DNA of 60,926 nucleotides, taken from an uncultured Clostridia bacterium (GTDB lineage Bacteria; Bacillota; Clostridia; Christensenellales; Aristaeellaceae). The notes below the pieces were generated by a model. The model did not search any database. It was given only the letters and a program-made list of their open reading frames with translations, and had not been told where the DNA came from. The stretch is taken from NCBI GenBank assembly GCA_934631985.1, contig CAKTYE010000008.1, positions 1-60,926 of the forward strand. The letters run 5' to 3'. Positions 1 through 7,870 of the stretch are shown in pieces. Positions within the stretch are counted from its first letter, which is position 1, and every line of letters starts with the position of its first letter. A program made the translations under genes and the position numbers.

Positions 1-2
1 GA

Positions 3-1157
3 AGCAACTGCGGCGCAGTGTGCGACCATGCTGCAAGCAAGGCCCAGCCTACTTGTGAACAAAGCGCAGTGTGCGATATTTGCAGCATGACCTTGCCTGC
101 ACTGGGCCACGACTGGAGCAATAAGGACGGCATGTGCGCCCGCAGCGGCTGCGGTGCAGTGTGCGACCATGCTGCAAGCAAGGCCCAGCCTACTTGTGAA
201 CAAAGCGCAGTGTGCGATGTTTGCAGCATGACCTTGCCTGCGCTGGGCCACGACTGGAGCAGCAAGGACGGCATATGCGCCCGAAGCGGCTGCGGTGCAG
301 TGTGCGACCATACGGCAAGCAAGGCCCAGCCTACTTGTGAACAAAGCGCAGTGTGCGATGTTTGCAGCATGACCTTGCCTGCACTGGGCCACGACTGGAG
401 CAACAAGGACGGGGTATGCGCCCGAAGCGGCTGCGGCGCAGTGTGTGACCATACGGCAAGCAAAGCTCAGCCCACCTGCGAACAAGGCGCAGTCTGTGAT
501 GTCTGCGGAAAGACCTTAGCAGCGCTGGGCCATGACGACCATGCCGAGGTCACACCCCCAAGCTGCGGTCAGAAGGGCTTTACCACTTACTCCTGCACCC
601 GCTGCAGCCGCAGCTATACGGCGGACGAAACGCCCGCGCTGTCTCACGTTTATGGCGAATGGAACCCTGAGGGCGACGGCACCAGCAGCGCCCGCTGCAT
701 GCGCTGCAAGCATAAGGCCAAGGCCGACTGTGAAATGCTGTCCTTCACGCTGAAGCCTTCGGAGGAAGCCGCTGAGGCCGTGACCTTTGCACTCTGCCCT
801 GTGTGCGGTGCCGTCACGACGGGGCAACGGCTCACGTTGGTGAAGGGTGCGAAGAGCGCACAAGCGCCTGCGGGAACGCTGGCAGTTCGCATGGGCGAAG
901 CAGCGGACGGTGTGCAGGTGCTGACGATCGCCACGGAACGCGCAGGTCATTTGCTTCAGCCTGCGGAGACGATGACGGTCTCGCTGCCTGCATCGCTGAT
1001 GCAGGGACTTACGCTGTCCCTGCTGGCTGCGGACGGCACGGAAACGCCCCTAACATATACGGTGGAAGGCGAAACGATCTCCTTTACCCTGAGCTTTACG
1101 GATGCGGATGGTCAGCCCATTGCCGCGCAGGCGATTCGACTGCTGCCAGAAGGCTGA
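3..1157 (+). CDS. Cys-rich tandem-repeat protein, 5' end missing
   Basis: The reading frame is open from base 3, so the gene begins before the window; a GTG at 18 is only an internal codon. The protein carries four tandem units of 47 residues, beginning at about 21, 162, 303 and 444 (exactly 141 bp each), each with a C-D-H start, a CxxC pair (CDxC) and a conserved GHDW. The fourth unit is diverged and runs into another CxxC segment with a SYTADET motif. The last 150 residues (from about 740) have no repeats and look like beta-rich surface-protein sequence. Such CxxC-GHD repeats are known in secreted surface proteins of gut Clostridia and resemble small zinc-binding or disulfide modules. Export is inferred, since the signal peptide would lie upstream. 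The function is unknown. A strong terminator follows the stop. Confidence 0.8.
   Translation, partial: SNCGAVCDHAASKAQPTCEQSAVCDICSMTLPALGHDWSNKDGMCARSGCGAVCDHAASKAQPTCEQSAVCDVCSMTLPALGHDWSSKDGICARSGCGAVCDHTASKAQPTCEQSAVCDVCSMTLPALGHDWSNKDGVCARSGCGAVCDHTASKAQPTCEQGAVCDVCGKTLAALGHDDHAEVTPPSCGQKGFTTYSCTRCSRSYTADETPALSHVYGEWNPEGDGTSSARCMRCKHKAKADCEMLSFTLKPSEEAAEAVTFALCPVCGAVTTGQRLTLVKGAKSAQAPAGTLAVRMGEAADGVQVLTIATERAGHLLQPAETMTVSLPASLMQGLTLSLLAADGTETPLTYTVEGETISFTLSFTDADGQPIAAQAIRLLPEG
21..584 (+). repeat. Four 141-bp tandem coding repeats
   Basis: Units begin at 21, 162, 303 and 444, exactly 141 bp (47 codons) apart. Units 1 to 3 are nearly identical at DNA level, including synonymous positions, which suggests recent duplication or gene conversion. 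The fourth is diverged. The number of units upstream of the window is unknown. Confidence 0.9.
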
Positions 1158-1185
1158 TGGGGGAAAACAGAACCACTGTTTTAAG

Positions 1186-1224
1186 AAGCGCTCTGCCGGA
1201 CGGCGATTCCGGCAGAGCGCTTTT
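1186..1224 (+). terminator. Rho-independent terminator
   Basis: A 15-bp perfect stem (1186-1200 with 1208-1222) closes a 7-nt loop and ends in TTTT. It terminates the repeat-protein gene. Confidence 0.9.
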
Positions 1225-1324
1225 AACATGCGCCGAAAAATTTTTATATCCATGCAACGATGCGCACGTCTGAAACATCTGTATAAGTGAAAAGCGCTTT
1301 TCAGTCCATCCATGGAGGTACGAT

Positions 1325-1792
1325 ATGACACAAGCGGAATTTGCCCGGCGTGTTGTGGCGATGCAGGATACGCTTTACCGTGTGTCTACCACCATCCTGC
1401 CCCAGCTTTGCGACCGGGAGGACGCCGTTCAGAGCGCCATTGAGAAGGCCCTGCGCAAGCAGGAGCGTCTGCGTGACCCGGATGCGTTGGGCGCGTGGCT
1501 GACGCGCATTCTGGTGAACGAGTGCTACGCCATCCTGCGCAGACGTAAACGCGAAGCGCCGCTGGCGGTTTGCATGGAGCGGGAGACTGCGCCGGACGCG
1601 CACCCCGACCTTTATCAGCTTTTTACTTCCCTTGAGGAGAAGTATCGGCTTCCCATGGTGCTGTACTATGTGGAAGGGTATTCCGTGGCAGAGATCGCGG
1701 GCATCCTGCACCTGCCGCAGGGAACGCTGAAATCCCGCCTGCATCGCGGCAGGCAAATGCTGCGGAATACGTTAGCGGATCAGGAGGTATGA
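1325..1792 (+). CDS. ECF-type RNA polymerase sigma factor
   Basis: This 155-residue protein has the size and layout of an extracytoplasmic-function sigma-70 factor. Region 2 runs from about 15 to 75, with the DREDAVQSAIEKAL and AWLTRILVNECY segments. Region 4 at about 95-150 contains the helix-turn-helix YSVAEIAGILHLPQGTLKSRL. The start ATG is supported by GGAGG at 1314-1318, six bases upstream. It directs RNA polymerase to a small regulon, probably of envelope stress genes. The stop codon lies on the ribosome binding site of the next gene, which is probably its membrane partner, so the two are co-transcribed. I found no convincing autoregulatory ECF promoter in the short upstream gap. Confidence 0.9.
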   Translation: MTQAEFARRVVAMQDTLYRVSTTILPQLCDREDAVQSAIEKALRKQERLRDPDALGAWLTRILVNECYAILRRRKREAPLAVCMERETAPDAHPDLYQLFTSLEEKYRLPMVLYYVEGYSVAEIAGILHLPQGTLKSRLHRGRQMLRNTLADQEV

Positions 1793-1794
1793 GT

Positions 1795-2553
1795 ATGGAT
1801 CAGAAAGAATTGAAACGCATGTACGGCAGTACGCCGCATAGCTTTTCGCAGCGGATCGAGCAGACCCTGCGCACGGCACAGCAGCCGCAGCGGTCGCATG
1901 GTGGACGGCTGCGTGTGGCAGCGGTAGTGCTGGCGGCGGTGATGCTGCTGTCAGCCACGGCCTTGGCGCTGTTCCACAGCCAGGTGGCGGAGATCTTCGG
2001 CATGCACTTTGGCGAGGCGAAGAAGGAGGAACTGCTTGGGGGGTGCATTGCCGTTTCAGGAGAAAGCAAGACACTGGGCGACGTGGTGTTCACCCTGGAC
2101 GAGGTGACCTATGTGGACGATGGCCTGTATGCTGTGGGTCACATGCGGCCCGCAGCGGGGGCGAATGTGCTGCTCATGAGCGTCGATCAGGAGCATACAC
2201 CCGAGGATGTAGTCGGCACAGACCATTACAGTGGGATACCCGCAGAGGGGCCGACCTACGGCGAGAAAGCAGCGGAGACAGGCGCACAACTGCTGATGGC
2301 CCAGTGCATTCCCACTATGGTTGGCGTGGAGGATGGTGCGCTTCGCTCGGCGGACGTAGTGGGCATCAGTGAGATACCGCAGGCGGATGGCAGTATCCTG
2401 TTCACCATGGAAATTCCCACGGGAACGGCGGTGACGGAAGGAACGAGCTACACCATTCAGATGGACGTACTCGTCTATGCGTATGGGCGCGAGGACGAGA
2501 CTTACCAGAGTGACATTTGGACAGTGCAGGTCATGCCTGCGAAGGGGAAATAA
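1795..2553 (+). CDS. Single-pass membrane protein, likely sigma partner
   Basis: This 252-residue protein begins with a hydrophilic segment of about 40 residues, then one membrane helix (about 42-62, AVVLAAVMLLSATALALF), then an extracellular domain. That layout is typical of proteins encoded immediately after ECF sigma factors in Clostridia (DUF4179-like) that act as anti-sigma or sensor partners. No zinc anti-sigma HxxxCxxC motif is visible. An ATG at 1789 overlaps the sigma stop but directly abuts AGGAGGT (1782-1788), so ATG 1795 with six-base spacing is the better start. The anti-sigma role is inferred from position and topology only. Confidence 0.7.
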   Translation: MDQKELKRMYGSTPHSFSQRIEQTLRTAQQPQRSHGGRLRVAAVVLAAVMLLSATALALFHSQVAEIFGMHFGEAKKEELLGGCIAVSGESKTLGDVVFTLDEVTYVDDGLYAVGHMRPAAGANVLLMSVDQEHTPEDVVGTDHYSGIPAEGPTYGEKAAETGAQLLMAQCIPTMVGVEDGALRSADVVGISEIPQADGSILFTMEIPTGTAVTEGTSYTIQMDVLVYAYGREDETYQSDIWTVQVMPAKGK

Positions 2554-2590
2554 GTCAACGGCCCGATAGAACACAGCTAAACAGTAAAAA

Positions 2591-2625
2591 ACACGCCTGG
2601 GGCATTGCTGCCTCGGGCGTGTCTT
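2591..2625. terminator. Bidirectional terminator
   Basis: A 14-bp stem (2591-2604 with 2609-2622, two G-U pairs) with a 4-nt loop is preceded by an A-run and followed by a short T-run. It can terminate the plus-strand membrane protein gene and the converging minus-strand hydrolase gene. Confidence 0.85.
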
Positions 2626-2640
2626 TGCATTACGCTGAAA

Positions 2641-3522
2641 TTACAGGGTCTTCTTGAACCAGTCGATGGTGTCCTGCACCAGGGTCTTCAGCACGGTGTC
2701 ATCACCGGAGAACACGCAGAAGGTATGATCCGCGCCGTCCAGCAGCAGCACCTCAGCATCGGAGGAGTTCACCGCAGCGTCCACGATCTTCTGAGCGGTT
2801 TCCGGAGGAACAGTGGTGTCTTCCTTGCCGTTGATAGCCAGGATGGGAGCCTTGATGTTGGCAACCTCTGCCGCATAGTCGATGTTCATCGCGCACTCGT
2901 AGTAAGCGGGGGACTGCTTCAGGGGCTCACGCCAGTCATAGGTGACCTCATAGTAGCCTTCCTTCTTGGCGATCTCGTACTGCTCTTCCTCATTGCCCTT
3001 CTGGTCATAAGCGCCAGCCCAGGTCAGCACAGAGGAGAACACATCGTTGCGGGCCGCGGTCAGCAGGGTCAGACGACCGCCCTGGCTCCAGCCCATGATG
3101 CCCACATGCTCCATGTCGATGGAGTCCAGGGTCTTCAGGTACTCATAGCACTTCATGGCATCTTCCACACCCTTGTCATAGGTGAAGTCGATGTAATCGC
3201 TGGTGCTGTCGCCGTTGCCGATGTAGTCGAAACGGATGGTCGCGATGCCGGCCTTCGCCATCTCGGGAGCAGCGTAGTCATAAGCATTGCCAGCCTCGTG
3301 ACGGGTGGAGCCGTTGCCGTGCAGCATGATGACGGCGGGGAACTTCTCGCCCTCAGCGCCCACGGGCAGGGTCACGGTCGCGGGAATCTGATGGTCGCCC
3401 GCATCGATGGTGATGTCTTCTTCGGTGTAGGTCTTTTCCTCGGACGCGGTCTCAGCCACGGCGAAGGAGCAGCAGGCGATGGTCATTGCCAGCGCCAGGA
3501 ACAGAGCCAGGAACTTGCGCAT
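2641..3522 (-). CDS. Secreted alpha/beta hydrolase
   Basis: The 293-residue protein starts with a signal peptide (MRKFLALFLALAMTIACC, cleaved near AVAE) and continues as an alpha/beta hydrolase. The nucleophile elbow GWSQGG places the catalytic Ser near residue 146. The acid is Asp near 235 in NGKEDTTVPP and the base is His near 266 in GADHTF. An HGNGS loop near 70 supplies the oxyanion region. It probably hydrolyses an ester or peptide bond outside the cell; the substrate is unknown. The ATG at 3522 is preferred over one at 3558, because AGGAGG lies ten bases upstream and the signal peptide then begins correctly. Confidence 0.85.
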   Translation of the reverse strand: MRKFLALFLALAMTIACCSFAVAETASEEKTYTEEDITIDAGDHQIPATVTLPVGAEGEKFPAVIMLHGNGSTRHEAGNAYDYAAPEMAKAGIATIRFDYIGNGDSTSDYIDFTYDKGVEDAMKCYEYLKTLDSIDMEHVGIMGWSQGGRLTLLTAARNDVFSSVLTWAGAYDQKGNEEEQYEIAKKEGYYEVTYDWREPLKQSPAYYECAMNIDYAAEVANIKAPILAINGKEDTTVPPETAQKIVDAAVNSSDAEVLLLDGADHTFCVFSGDDTVLKTLVQDTIDWFKKTL

Positions 3523-3569
3523 AAAAAGTATGCCTCCTGAAAATTTGATTGCGCTCACACGCAGAGCGT

Positions 3570-3598
3570 ATTATAGCACAAAATGGAATGGCAGACAA
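3570..3598 (-). promoter_or_regulatory. Sigma-A promoter for the secreted hydrolase
   Basis: On the minus strand a -35 TTGTCT (3598-3593) is followed after 17 bp by TATAAT (3575-3570), with an extended TGn just upstream of the -10. Confidence 0.7.
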
Positions 3599-3663
3599 TA
3601 GGTGAATTGAAAAATTTTTTGTTCGTGTTCTGAACTCGTCTGCGGCGGGGCCTGCGCCGAATC

Positions 3664-3692
3664 TGTACAAAAAGGAAGAAGAATGGTATAAT
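3664..3692 (+). promoter_or_regulatory. Sigma-A promoter for the carboxypeptidase
   Basis: TGTACA (3664-3669), a 17-bp spacer and TATAAT (3687-3692) with extended TGn at 3684-3685. It lies 43 bp upstream of the start codon and diverges from the hydrolase promoter. Confidence 0.7.
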
Positions 3693-3734
3693 GCACGTTG
3701 TATCAGAAGAATCAAGGAAGGGAGGGGCATAAAG

Positions 3735-5201
3735 TTGAAGAAACGACTGCTGGCGGCGCTGTTTGCTTTTATGACGCTTTGGTGCGCATGCGCGGGAGCG
3801 CTGGCGGAGGAGACGACGTTTGTCGAGCCGACCCTGGCCCCGGACGCTACCCCTTATGACGCGGAGCATCCCGAAAATTTGGAGGATGACCAGCTTTATG
3901 CGCCCTCCGCTATTGTCATTGAGCAGAGCAGCGGCACGGTCATTTATGAAAAGAACGCCGACGAGGTGCGCTATCCTGCATCCACCACTAAGGTGATGAC
4001 GGTGCTGCTGGGCATTATCTGGGCGGAAGCCAATGATGCGATGGAGTCCACCGTCACGGTCAGCGACAACGCCGTGGCCCTGCCGTCCGACTCCACCACC
4101 ATGGGCCTGGAGGCCGGGGAGGAGATCAACTTTCATGATCTGCTGGTCGGTACGCTGCTGCGTTCCGCCAACGAGGGCGCGAACGTCATTGCCGAAACGG
4201 TGTCGGGCAGCATCCCGGCCTTTGCGGCCTACATGAACGAAGCGGCGGCAGCCTTCGGCTGCACCAGCACGCACTTTGCCAACGCTAACGGTCTGCACGA
4301 CCCGGATCACTACACCACGGCCCGGGATATGGCGATCATCGCCCGGGCAGCCATGCAGAACGATACCTTCCGGGAGATCGCCAACACCACGTCCTACGGC
4401 CTTGCCAAGACGAACAAACACAAGGCCCGCACCATTACCGTGCGTGATAATTCCTTCCGCACCCCCGGCACAAGCGACAATCCCAACAAGTATTACTATC
4501 CTGCCGGAACGGGCATTAAGACGGGCTTCACTAATCAGGCAGGCTACTGCTATGTAGGCTCGGCCTCGCAGAATGGCGTGGATTTGATCAGCGTCGTGTT
4601 TGGTGCAGGTAAGCGGGGACGCTGGGCGGACACTATCAAGCTGATGGATTACGGCTTCTCCCAATACGAATGCGTGACCCCGGCGGAGCTGTATGCCCGC
4701 AATCCCATCACCATTCAGACCACGAATTATTCCCTGTCCGATACAAACATGGGCAAGATCGACCTGATCTGCCGGGCCGCAGACCCCACGCAGACGGCGA
4801 CCATTATCGCCACCACGGCGGAAATAGACGCGATGGCGCAAAACCTGCGCACCACCTGCCTGATCACCTATATCCGGGACTTCCAGGCCCCGATAGAGGC
4901 AGGGGAGCAGATCGGCACCATGACGTATTTTGACAGCAACGGCAACGCAGTGGTGTATAACCTGACGGCCTCCCGCGGGGTCGCCATGCGGGAAAACGCC
5001 CCCAAGACGCTGGAGCAAATCGTCGAGGAGACGGAGAACGACCCGAATCCCTTCCCACCGTTGACGGTGGAGCTGGTGCTGATGGCTGCGATCCCCGTGG
5101 CGGTGATCGCGTTGCTGATTTTGGGACTGCGCAGGCTGAACAAGCGCCGCCGGGTGCGGAACAAGCGGGTGCCGAAGCCCACGAACCGTTACTTAAAGTA
5201 A
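3735..5201 (+). CDS. D-alanyl-D-alanine carboxypeptidase (S11 family)
   Basis: This 488-residue penicillin-binding protein trims the terminal D-Ala from peptidoglycan pentapeptides on the outer face of the membrane. After a signal peptide (1-25) the three catalytic motifs are present: STTK at 83-86 with the nucleophile Ser83, SAN at 144-146, and KTG at 262-264. A C-terminal beta-rich domain follows. Near residue 455 a membrane helix ends in an Arg/Lys-rich tail, giving a C-terminal anchor like that of DacF/PBP5 enzymes. The start is TTG with a GGGAGGGG site upstream. The gene appears monocistronic or is read into the broken GNAT gene 18 bp downstream. Confidence 0.93.
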   Translation: MKKRLLAALFAFMTLWCACAGALAEETTFVEPTLAPDATPYDAEHPENLEDDQLYAPSAIVIEQSSGTVIYEKNADEVRYPASTTKVMTVLLGIIWAEANDAMESTVTVSDNAVALPSDSTTMGLEAGEEINFHDLLVGTLLRSANEGANVIAETVSGSIPAFAAYMNEAAAAFGCTSTHFANANGLHDPDHYTTARDMAIIARAAMQNDTFREIANTTSYGLAKTNKHKARTITVRDNSFRTPGTSDNPNKYYYPAGTGIKTGFTNQAGYCYVGSASQNGVDLISVVFGAGKRGRWADTIKLMDYGFSQYECVTPAELYARNPITIQTTNYSLSDTNMGKIDLICRAADPTQTATIIATTAEIDAMAQNLRTTCLITYIRDFQAPIEAGEQIGTMTYFDSNGNAVVYNLTASRGVAMRENAPKTLEQIVEETENDPNPFPPLTVELVLMAAIPVAVIALLILGLRRLNKRRRVRNKRVPKPTNRYLK

Positions 5202-5218
5202 AAAAGGAGCATGCGCAT

Positions 5219-5725
5219 ATGCTGACGTTTGCATTGCCCACGGCAGAGGATCGGGAGGCCGTACAGGCATTTTATGACGAATTTGCCGCAGATGGCGGAA
5301 CCTGCATCGGCTTTGCGAATTACAAGGATTATCCGGCCTGGCTTCAGGATAAGCTGAACTGTCACACTGGGGAAAAACTTCCGAAGGGCTTTGTACGCGA
5401 GGATTTTCTGCTGTGATTTGAGGACGGCAAGCTGATCGGCGTGTACAGCATCAAGTTTGAATTGACGGAGTACCTGACGAATTACGGTGGACATGTTGGC
5501 TATGCGGTGCGGCCCAGCGCGCGGAACCGCGGCCTTGCAACGCAGATCATGCAGCAGGGCATGGCAATGGCCCATGAGCAGGGCTTCCGGCGGCTTTTGT
5601 GCATTTGCGATGAGGATAACGTGGCTTCCGAGAAGGTGATCCTCAAAAATGGCGGGGTGCTGGAGGATTGCCGCTTTGACCCGGAGGAAAATGTTACAGT
5701 CAAGCGATATTGGGTGGATTGCTGA
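5219..5725 (+). pseudogene. GNAT acetyltransferase interrupted by TGA
   Basis: The frame from ATG 5219 encodes an N-terminal GNAT-like segment, then meets a TGA at 5414-5416. The same frame continues without shift to 5725 with the acetyl-CoA binding motif RPSARNRGLATQIM and the C-terminal ILKNGGVLED strand. Read through, the protein would be about 168 residues, the normal size for this acetyltransferase type. Only this one codon breaks it. A Trp (TGG) or Arg codon could have mutated to TGA. A sequencing or assembly error, a recent nonsense mutation or readthrough are all possible. The ribosome binding site (AAGGAG) upstream is intact, so decay would be recent. Confidence 0.85.
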
Positions 5726-5743
5726 GCAAGGGAGGAAAAGCAG

Positions 5744-6619
5744 ATGGAGCTGACCTTATTGGGAACAAGCGCCGGGGAGGGCTATCCCGGCTTCTGGTGC
5801 GAATGCCCGAGCTGCACGGCGGCGCGCACACTGGGCGGCAAGAACATTCGCGGCAACAGCTGCGCCATGCTGGATGAGGATGTGCTGATTGACATGAATG
5901 AGCATTTCTTCGAGATCGCGCCGCATTTGGGCATTCATCCGGCACGGATCGACACGCTGCTGGTGACGCATCCCCACCGGGATCATTTTACCCCCGTGCT
6001 GCTGAATCAGCGGGCCATGCCGAAGAAATGCGTCGGCATGTCACAGGAGGAGCTTCGCGGCTATGTCAGTCCCAGCTTTACCTGGCTGCCCACGCTGCAT
6101 GTATATGGCAACCGCTTTGTGGAGGAGGCCATCCGCGCGGTGCCGGGGCTGATGGAGAATGCAGAACGATTCCACTTTGCATTCCATCGGCTGGAAGCGT
6201 GCGTGGAGACGCAGATCAAGGAGAATCTGTCCGTGCTGCCGCTGGCAAGCCATCATGCCGATCAGGTGGGCTTTGCGTATAATTACATTCTGCGCCGGAA
6301 GGACAAAACGGTGCTGTATGCCTCGGACACGGGCGGCTATCCTACGGAAGTGCTGGATATTTTGCTGGCGCAGCGCTACGACTGCGTGGTGATGGAAGGC
6401 ACCTTCGGCCTGGGCGCAGAGGATCCCAACCATATGTGCCTGAAGAAAAATATTCAGATGCGGGACCTGCTGACGGCTCACGGATGCTGGAAAAATGGCA
6501 TAAATATGCACCTGACGCATATCTGCCCCCACTGGACGCCGCCCCATGAGGAGTATGCCGCGATCGTTGCGGCAGAGGGCATGGAGCTGGGCTATGACGG
6601 ACAGCGCATCGAGATTTGA
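5744..6619 (+). CDS. PhnP-like metallo-beta-lactamase fold hydrolase
   Basis: This 291-residue cytoplasmic protein carries the metal-binding HPHRDH motif near residue 76 and further metal-ligand candidates in the ASHHAD and SDTGGYP segments. The N-terminal CECPSC cluster (about 19-24) after GTSAGEGYP resembles the extra zinc site of PhnP-type phosphodiesterases. It probably cleaves a phosphodiester or a cyclic phosphate. No C-P lyase genes are visible, so a phosphonate role is not supported by context. It has a good ribosome binding site (GGAGG) and follows the broken GNAT gene by 18 bp. Confidence 0.8.
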   Translation: MELTLLGTSAGEGYPGFWCECPSCTAARTLGGKNIRGNSCAMLDEDVLIDMNEHFFEIAPHLGIHPARIDTLLVTHPHRDHFTPVLLNQRAMPKKCVGMSQEELRGYVSPSFTWLPTLHVYGNRFVEEAIRAVPGLMENAERFHFAFHRLEACVETQIKENLSVLPLASHHADQVGFAYNYILRRKDKTVLYASDTGGYPTEVLDILLAQRYDCVVMEGTFGLGAEDPNHMCLKKNIQMRDLLTAHGCWKNGINMHLTHICPHWTPPHEEYAAIVAAEGMELGYDGQRIEI

Positions 6620-6781
6620 GGGAATAGGCAGGCATGGATGATCTGCTGGATGCACAGGAGAAATATCTGCGTGAGACCGATCATACGCAGGAGTCGATAG
6701 GCTGCTCGGTCGGTTTGCTGTATGCTTCACCCATGACACGGCGCAGCCTGCTGGGACAAAAGCTGAAAAGAGGAAATGTGC

Positions 6782-6979
6782 GTGAAAAAGCTGTACCTGG
6801 TACTTACCATGCTCGCGCTGATCGCCTGCCTGACGGGCATCCCTTATCTGGTGGAGGGCATTGCGGCGCGGGGCTGGGGCGTCGTGAATTATGGGCGCGT
6901 CATCTTCCCACTGCTGATCAACGCCGTGTGCTTCGGACTGTTTCACAAAAAGCAGGGGCAGTCCGGCGCGGCCCAGTGA
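6782..6979 (+). CDS. Small two-helix membrane protein
   Basis: A 65-residue hydrophobic protein with one membrane helix near the N terminus (LYLVLTMLALIACLTGI) and a second near 40-58. The GTG at 6782 has AGAGGA seven bases upstream, whereas the ATG at 6776 would sit too close to it. It precedes a shared terminator. I do not recognise the family. Confidence 0.55.
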   Translation: MKKLYLVLTMLALIACLTGIPYLVEGIAARGWGVVNYGRVIFPLLINAVCFGLFHKKQGQSGAAQ

Positions 6980-6990
6980 AATGCAAAGAA

Positions 6991-7036
6991 AAATCGCTCT
7001 CTTGCATGGGACAAAATCCTGGCAAGAGAGCGATTT
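6991..7036. terminator. Bidirectional terminator
   Basis: A perfect 15-bp stem (6991-7005 with 7022-7036) with flanking A and T residues separates two converging genes. Confidence 0.85.
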
Positions 7037-7040
7037 TACA

Positions 7041-7433
7041 TTATTCCAGATCGAGAGCTTCCGCCAGCACCAGCACGGCGGTGCGGACGCATTCGGGGCA
7101 GGGACAGAGTAGACTGCCTGTTTCCAGCCCCTTCAGCTCCTTGCAGATGGTCGCGCCGCAATGGGTCTCAAAGCTGCTGACCATGCGGGCGGCGTAGCGC
7201 ATGGTCTGCTGCCCTTCGGTGAGCAGGCCGGCTGCCGCAACGGCGGCAATCAGCGCACCGCAGGTGCTTTCCGTGCAGCCCATGCCTGCGGCGTATCCTG
7301 CGCCAAGCTGCATGAGCTGCTCTTGCGTGAGGGGGAGCTTGTCCGCATAGACGGAGAAAACGGCCTGGGCGCAGTTGCATTGCCCGGTGGCCTTCAGCAG
7401 CGCGGCCTGGTCGCCGCGTTCTTCGATCGTCAT
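7041..7433 (-). CDS. C_GCAxxG_C_C family redox-type protein
   Basis: The 130-residue protein has the pattern that names this family: an early CNCAQAV, then GMGCTESTCGAL near 50-60, and C-terminal Cys residues including CPCPEC near 110. The family is common in anaerobes and is thought to be redox active or metal binding, with no firmly assigned reaction. The ATG at 7433 follows an AAGGAA site on the minus strand. It stands alone between a shared terminator and the lysine-transport promoter region. Confidence 0.85.
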   Translation of the reverse strand: MTIEERGDQAALLKATGQCNCAQAVFSVYADKLPLTQEQLMQLGAGYAAGMGCTESTCGALIAAVAAAGLLTEGQQTMRYAARMVSSFETHCGATICKELKGLETGSLLCPCPECVRTAVLVLAEALDLE

Positions 7434-7547
7434 GGTACATGGTTCCTTTCTGAATTAAATCGACAAAAGTATACCACGCACAGGAGGAAAAGGATAGGGG
7501 CAAAAAGGAAAAGCGGACGCAGTGGAAAAATTTTTCGCATTTTGCCC

Positions 7548-7576
7548 TTGACAGCCAGCGGAAGCTGTGCTATACC
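7548..7576 (+). promoter_or_regulatory. Promoter of the lysine transport operon
   Basis: A perfect TTGACA (7548-7553), a 17-bp spacer and TATACC (7571-7576) lie just upstream of the lysine riboswitch. Confidence 0.75.
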
Positions 7577-7591
7577 AAAAAAGAAAATTGA

Positions 7592-7768
7592 ATCGCTGAG
7601 TAGATAGAGGCGCGAGGCTCATCAGTATTTTCCGGCAAGGTCAGACAGCCGCCGGGGAAGAAAGGGAGCATCGCCGAAGCGCTGGATGGAGGGTCTGCTC
7701 CTCGGGCGCTGGGCCGTCAGGGAATACCTGCCGGACTGTCACAAGTTTTGTGGAGCGCTATCGTGAAG
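7592..7768 (+). promoter_or_regulatory. Lysine riboswitch (L box)
   Basis: The leader contains the hallmarks of the lysine aptamer in order: AGAGGCGC (from about 7606), an AGTA loop-E-like element at 7624-7627, GGGAGCATCGCCGAAG (7664-7679), a long P5 arm reaching CGGGCGCTGGGCC, and the closing CTGTCACAAG followed by CTATC (7758-7762). The last can pair with GATAG (7603-7607) to form P1. The aptamer sits 100 bp upstream of an amino acid importer. Bound lysine should favour the downstream terminator and shut the operon off. This assigns lysine as the likely substrate. Confidence 0.9.
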
Positions 7769-7802
7769 CTGTTAGGAAGTTTTTTCCTGTCTGCTTTTCC
7801 TT

Positions 7803-7834
7803 GGATCGCTGCGCAAAGCGGTCCAATTTTCTTT
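7803..7834 (+). terminator. Riboswitch expression-platform terminator
   Basis: An 8-bp stem (7803-7810 with 7817-7824, one G-U pair) with a 6-nt loop is followed by AATTTTCTTT. It lies between the aptamer and the first gene and is the best candidate for the lysine-dependent terminator. Confidence 0.6.
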
Positions 7835-7870
7835 CCCCGGAAAATAAAAGGAAAGCGGAGGGTTTTCAAA

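Noticed and set aside
21..584. CRISPR or other non-coding repeat array
   Set aside because: Units are 141 bp with no spacers and maintain one reading frame; they are coding repeats.
3555..5018. Long minus-strand ORF (487 codons) opposite the carboxypeptidase gene
   Set aside because: Antisense shadow of a high-GC gene; no recognisable protein features, while the plus strand carries all catalytic motifs.
6634..7197. Plus-strand ORF of 187 codons
   Set aside because: It crosses a bidirectional terminator and the C_GCAxxG_C_C gene on the other strand and has no protein-like pattern.
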